Below are positions 14,668-15,171 of a stretch of 15,171 nucleotides of DNA, piece after piece. Location: NCBI GenBank assembly GCA_964408455.1, contig CAYOZN010000048.1:1-15171 (forward strand), written 5' to 3'. How positions within the stretch are numbered: the first letter of the stretch is position 1; every line of letters begins with the position of its first letter. The position numbers and the translations under genes were made by a program. The notes below the pieces were generated by a model. The model saw nothing but the letters and a program-made list of their open reading frames with translations, did no database searches and was not told where the DNA came from. This DNA is from CAYOZN01 sp964408455 (GTDB taxonomy: Bacteria > Planctomycetota > Phycisphaerae > UBA1845 > UTPLA1).

Positions 14668-14686
14668 ACGTCCAGAGAGATTAACC

Positions 14687-15171
14687 ATGCACCGCGATCA
14701 TTTTCTTCACGTCCCCGCCGGCACCAACCTGCCCCTCGTCGTCAACGCCATCATCGAGATCCCCAAGGGTCGCCGCAGCAAGTTCGAGGTCGACAAGGCC
14801 ACCGGCCTCTTCCGGCTCGATCGCTACCTGTACTCCTCCAGCCACTACCCCGGCGACTATGGCTTCATTCCCCGCACCCTCGCCGAGGATGGAGACGCCC
14901 TCGACGTCCTCGTCATGGTCAACGAGCCCACCTTCACCGGCTGCCTGATCGAGGCCCGCATCGTGGGCCTCTTCCGCATGCGCGATCGCGGCGCAAACGA
15001 CTACAAGGTGCTCTCGGTCCCCAACACCGATCCCCTCTTCGAAAACATCCGCGATCTGGCCGACGTGCCGCGCCCGTTCCTGCGCGAAGTAGAGCACTTC
15101 TTCGCGACTTACAAACAGCTCGAAGGCGCAGAGACCACCGCCGAAGGTTGGGCCGACGCGAAGTCGGCCCT
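14687..15171 (+). CDS. ppa: Inorganic pyrophosphatase, family I (C-terminus runs off the right edge)
   Basis: The enzyme hydrolyses pyrophosphate to two phosphates in the cytoplasm, driving biosynthetic reactions. The visible 161 codons cover nearly the whole family length (about 175-180). Recognisable parts are the IEIPKGRRSKFEVDK substrate-binding strand, YPGDYGFIP, the metal-binding motif DGDALD (Asp68, Asp70, Asp73), the RIVGLFRM strand, DYKVLSVP, and the FFATYKQLE helix near the end. The fourth motif position, usually Pro, is Ala71; the catalytic aspartates are intact. ATG 14687 is chosen because the family N-terminus begins there and AGAGAG lies upstream. The start follows a repeat-bearing 356-bp gap, so it is probably expressed independently of mrp. 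Confidence 0.96.
   Translation, partial: MHRDHFLHVPAGTNLPLVVNAIIEIPKGRRSKFEVDKATGLFRLDRYLYSSSHYPGDYGFIPRTLAEDGDALDVLVMVNEPTFTGCLIEARIVGLFRMRDRGANDYKVLSVPNTDPLFENIRDLADVPRPFLREVEHFFATYKQLEGAETTAEGWADAKSA

Larger units (their letters stand above)
14331..14686. other. 356-bp gap between mrp and ppa with repeats
   Basis: No convincing gene. From left to right it holds three palindromic repeats (14352-14448), a pair of 10-bp direct repeats containing TTTGATTC (14540-14559), TGTGAC repeats at 10-bp spacing (14594-14637), and a candidate ppa promoter (14640-14667). An open frame of 63 codons at 14418-14609 overlaps the repeats, has no ribosome-binding site and looks non-coding. Confidence 0.6.

Noticed and set aside
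1..15171. Defence system, prophage, biosynthetic cluster or mobile element
   Set aside because: Every large gene is assigned to a housekeeping or envelope function; no transposase, integrase, nuclease-toxin pair or biosynthetic enzyme was found. The only unassigned genes are the pair at 966-2407.

Overview
This is a GC-rich bacterial chromosomal window made mostly of housekeeping genes. The best taxonomic guess is Planctomycetota, perhaps a Phycisphaerae-like lineage. That guess rests on three things: the very large single-chain ResB-CcsA cytochrome c synthetase with an extra periplasmic domain, a secreted protein with a Cys-Gly/hydrophobic/Arg-cluster C-terminal tail, and intergenic ACCGGCT-AGCCGGT hairpin repeats. 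No 16S rRNA or other marker is present, so this is inference.

Layout. Minus strand, reading leftwards from about 9.65 kb: a promoter and a long hairpin-rich leader; rny (RNase Y, 9001-7415); ccs, the ResB-CcsA fusion (7185-2725); a 317-bp gap with a possible promoter; a two-gene unit joined by an ATGA overlap (secreted protein 2407-1286, then a small membrane protein with a SHOCT-like tail 1289-966); a hairpin and promoter region; and clpX (710 to the left edge, C-terminal half missing). Plus strand, reading rightwards from about 9.8 kb: dsbD (9924-12524), a ferritin-like protein (12558-13049), mrp/apbC (13248-14330), a repeat-bearing 356-bp gap, and ppa (14687 to the right edge, last residues missing).

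How the genes fit together. The ccs fusion exports and ligates haem to apocytochrome c outside the membrane. This requires reduced CXXC thiols, and DsbD supplies periplasmic reductant. The two lie on either side of rny, so a shared cytochrome c/thiol theme is plausible. The ferritin-like protein and Mrp concern iron handling and Fe-S carriage. RNase Y, ClpX and pyrophosphatase are general RNA-decay, protein-quality and metabolic functions.

I found no rRNA, tRNA, CRISPR array, transposase, integrase, phage gene or obvious defence system. The items most worth a second look are the internal ribosome-binding site and lipoprotein-like start inside the ccs fusion, the structured 630-nt leader upstream of rny, the unrecognised ATGA-coupled pair with its CTERM-like tail, and the palindromic repeats and 10-bp phased repeats upstream of ppa.
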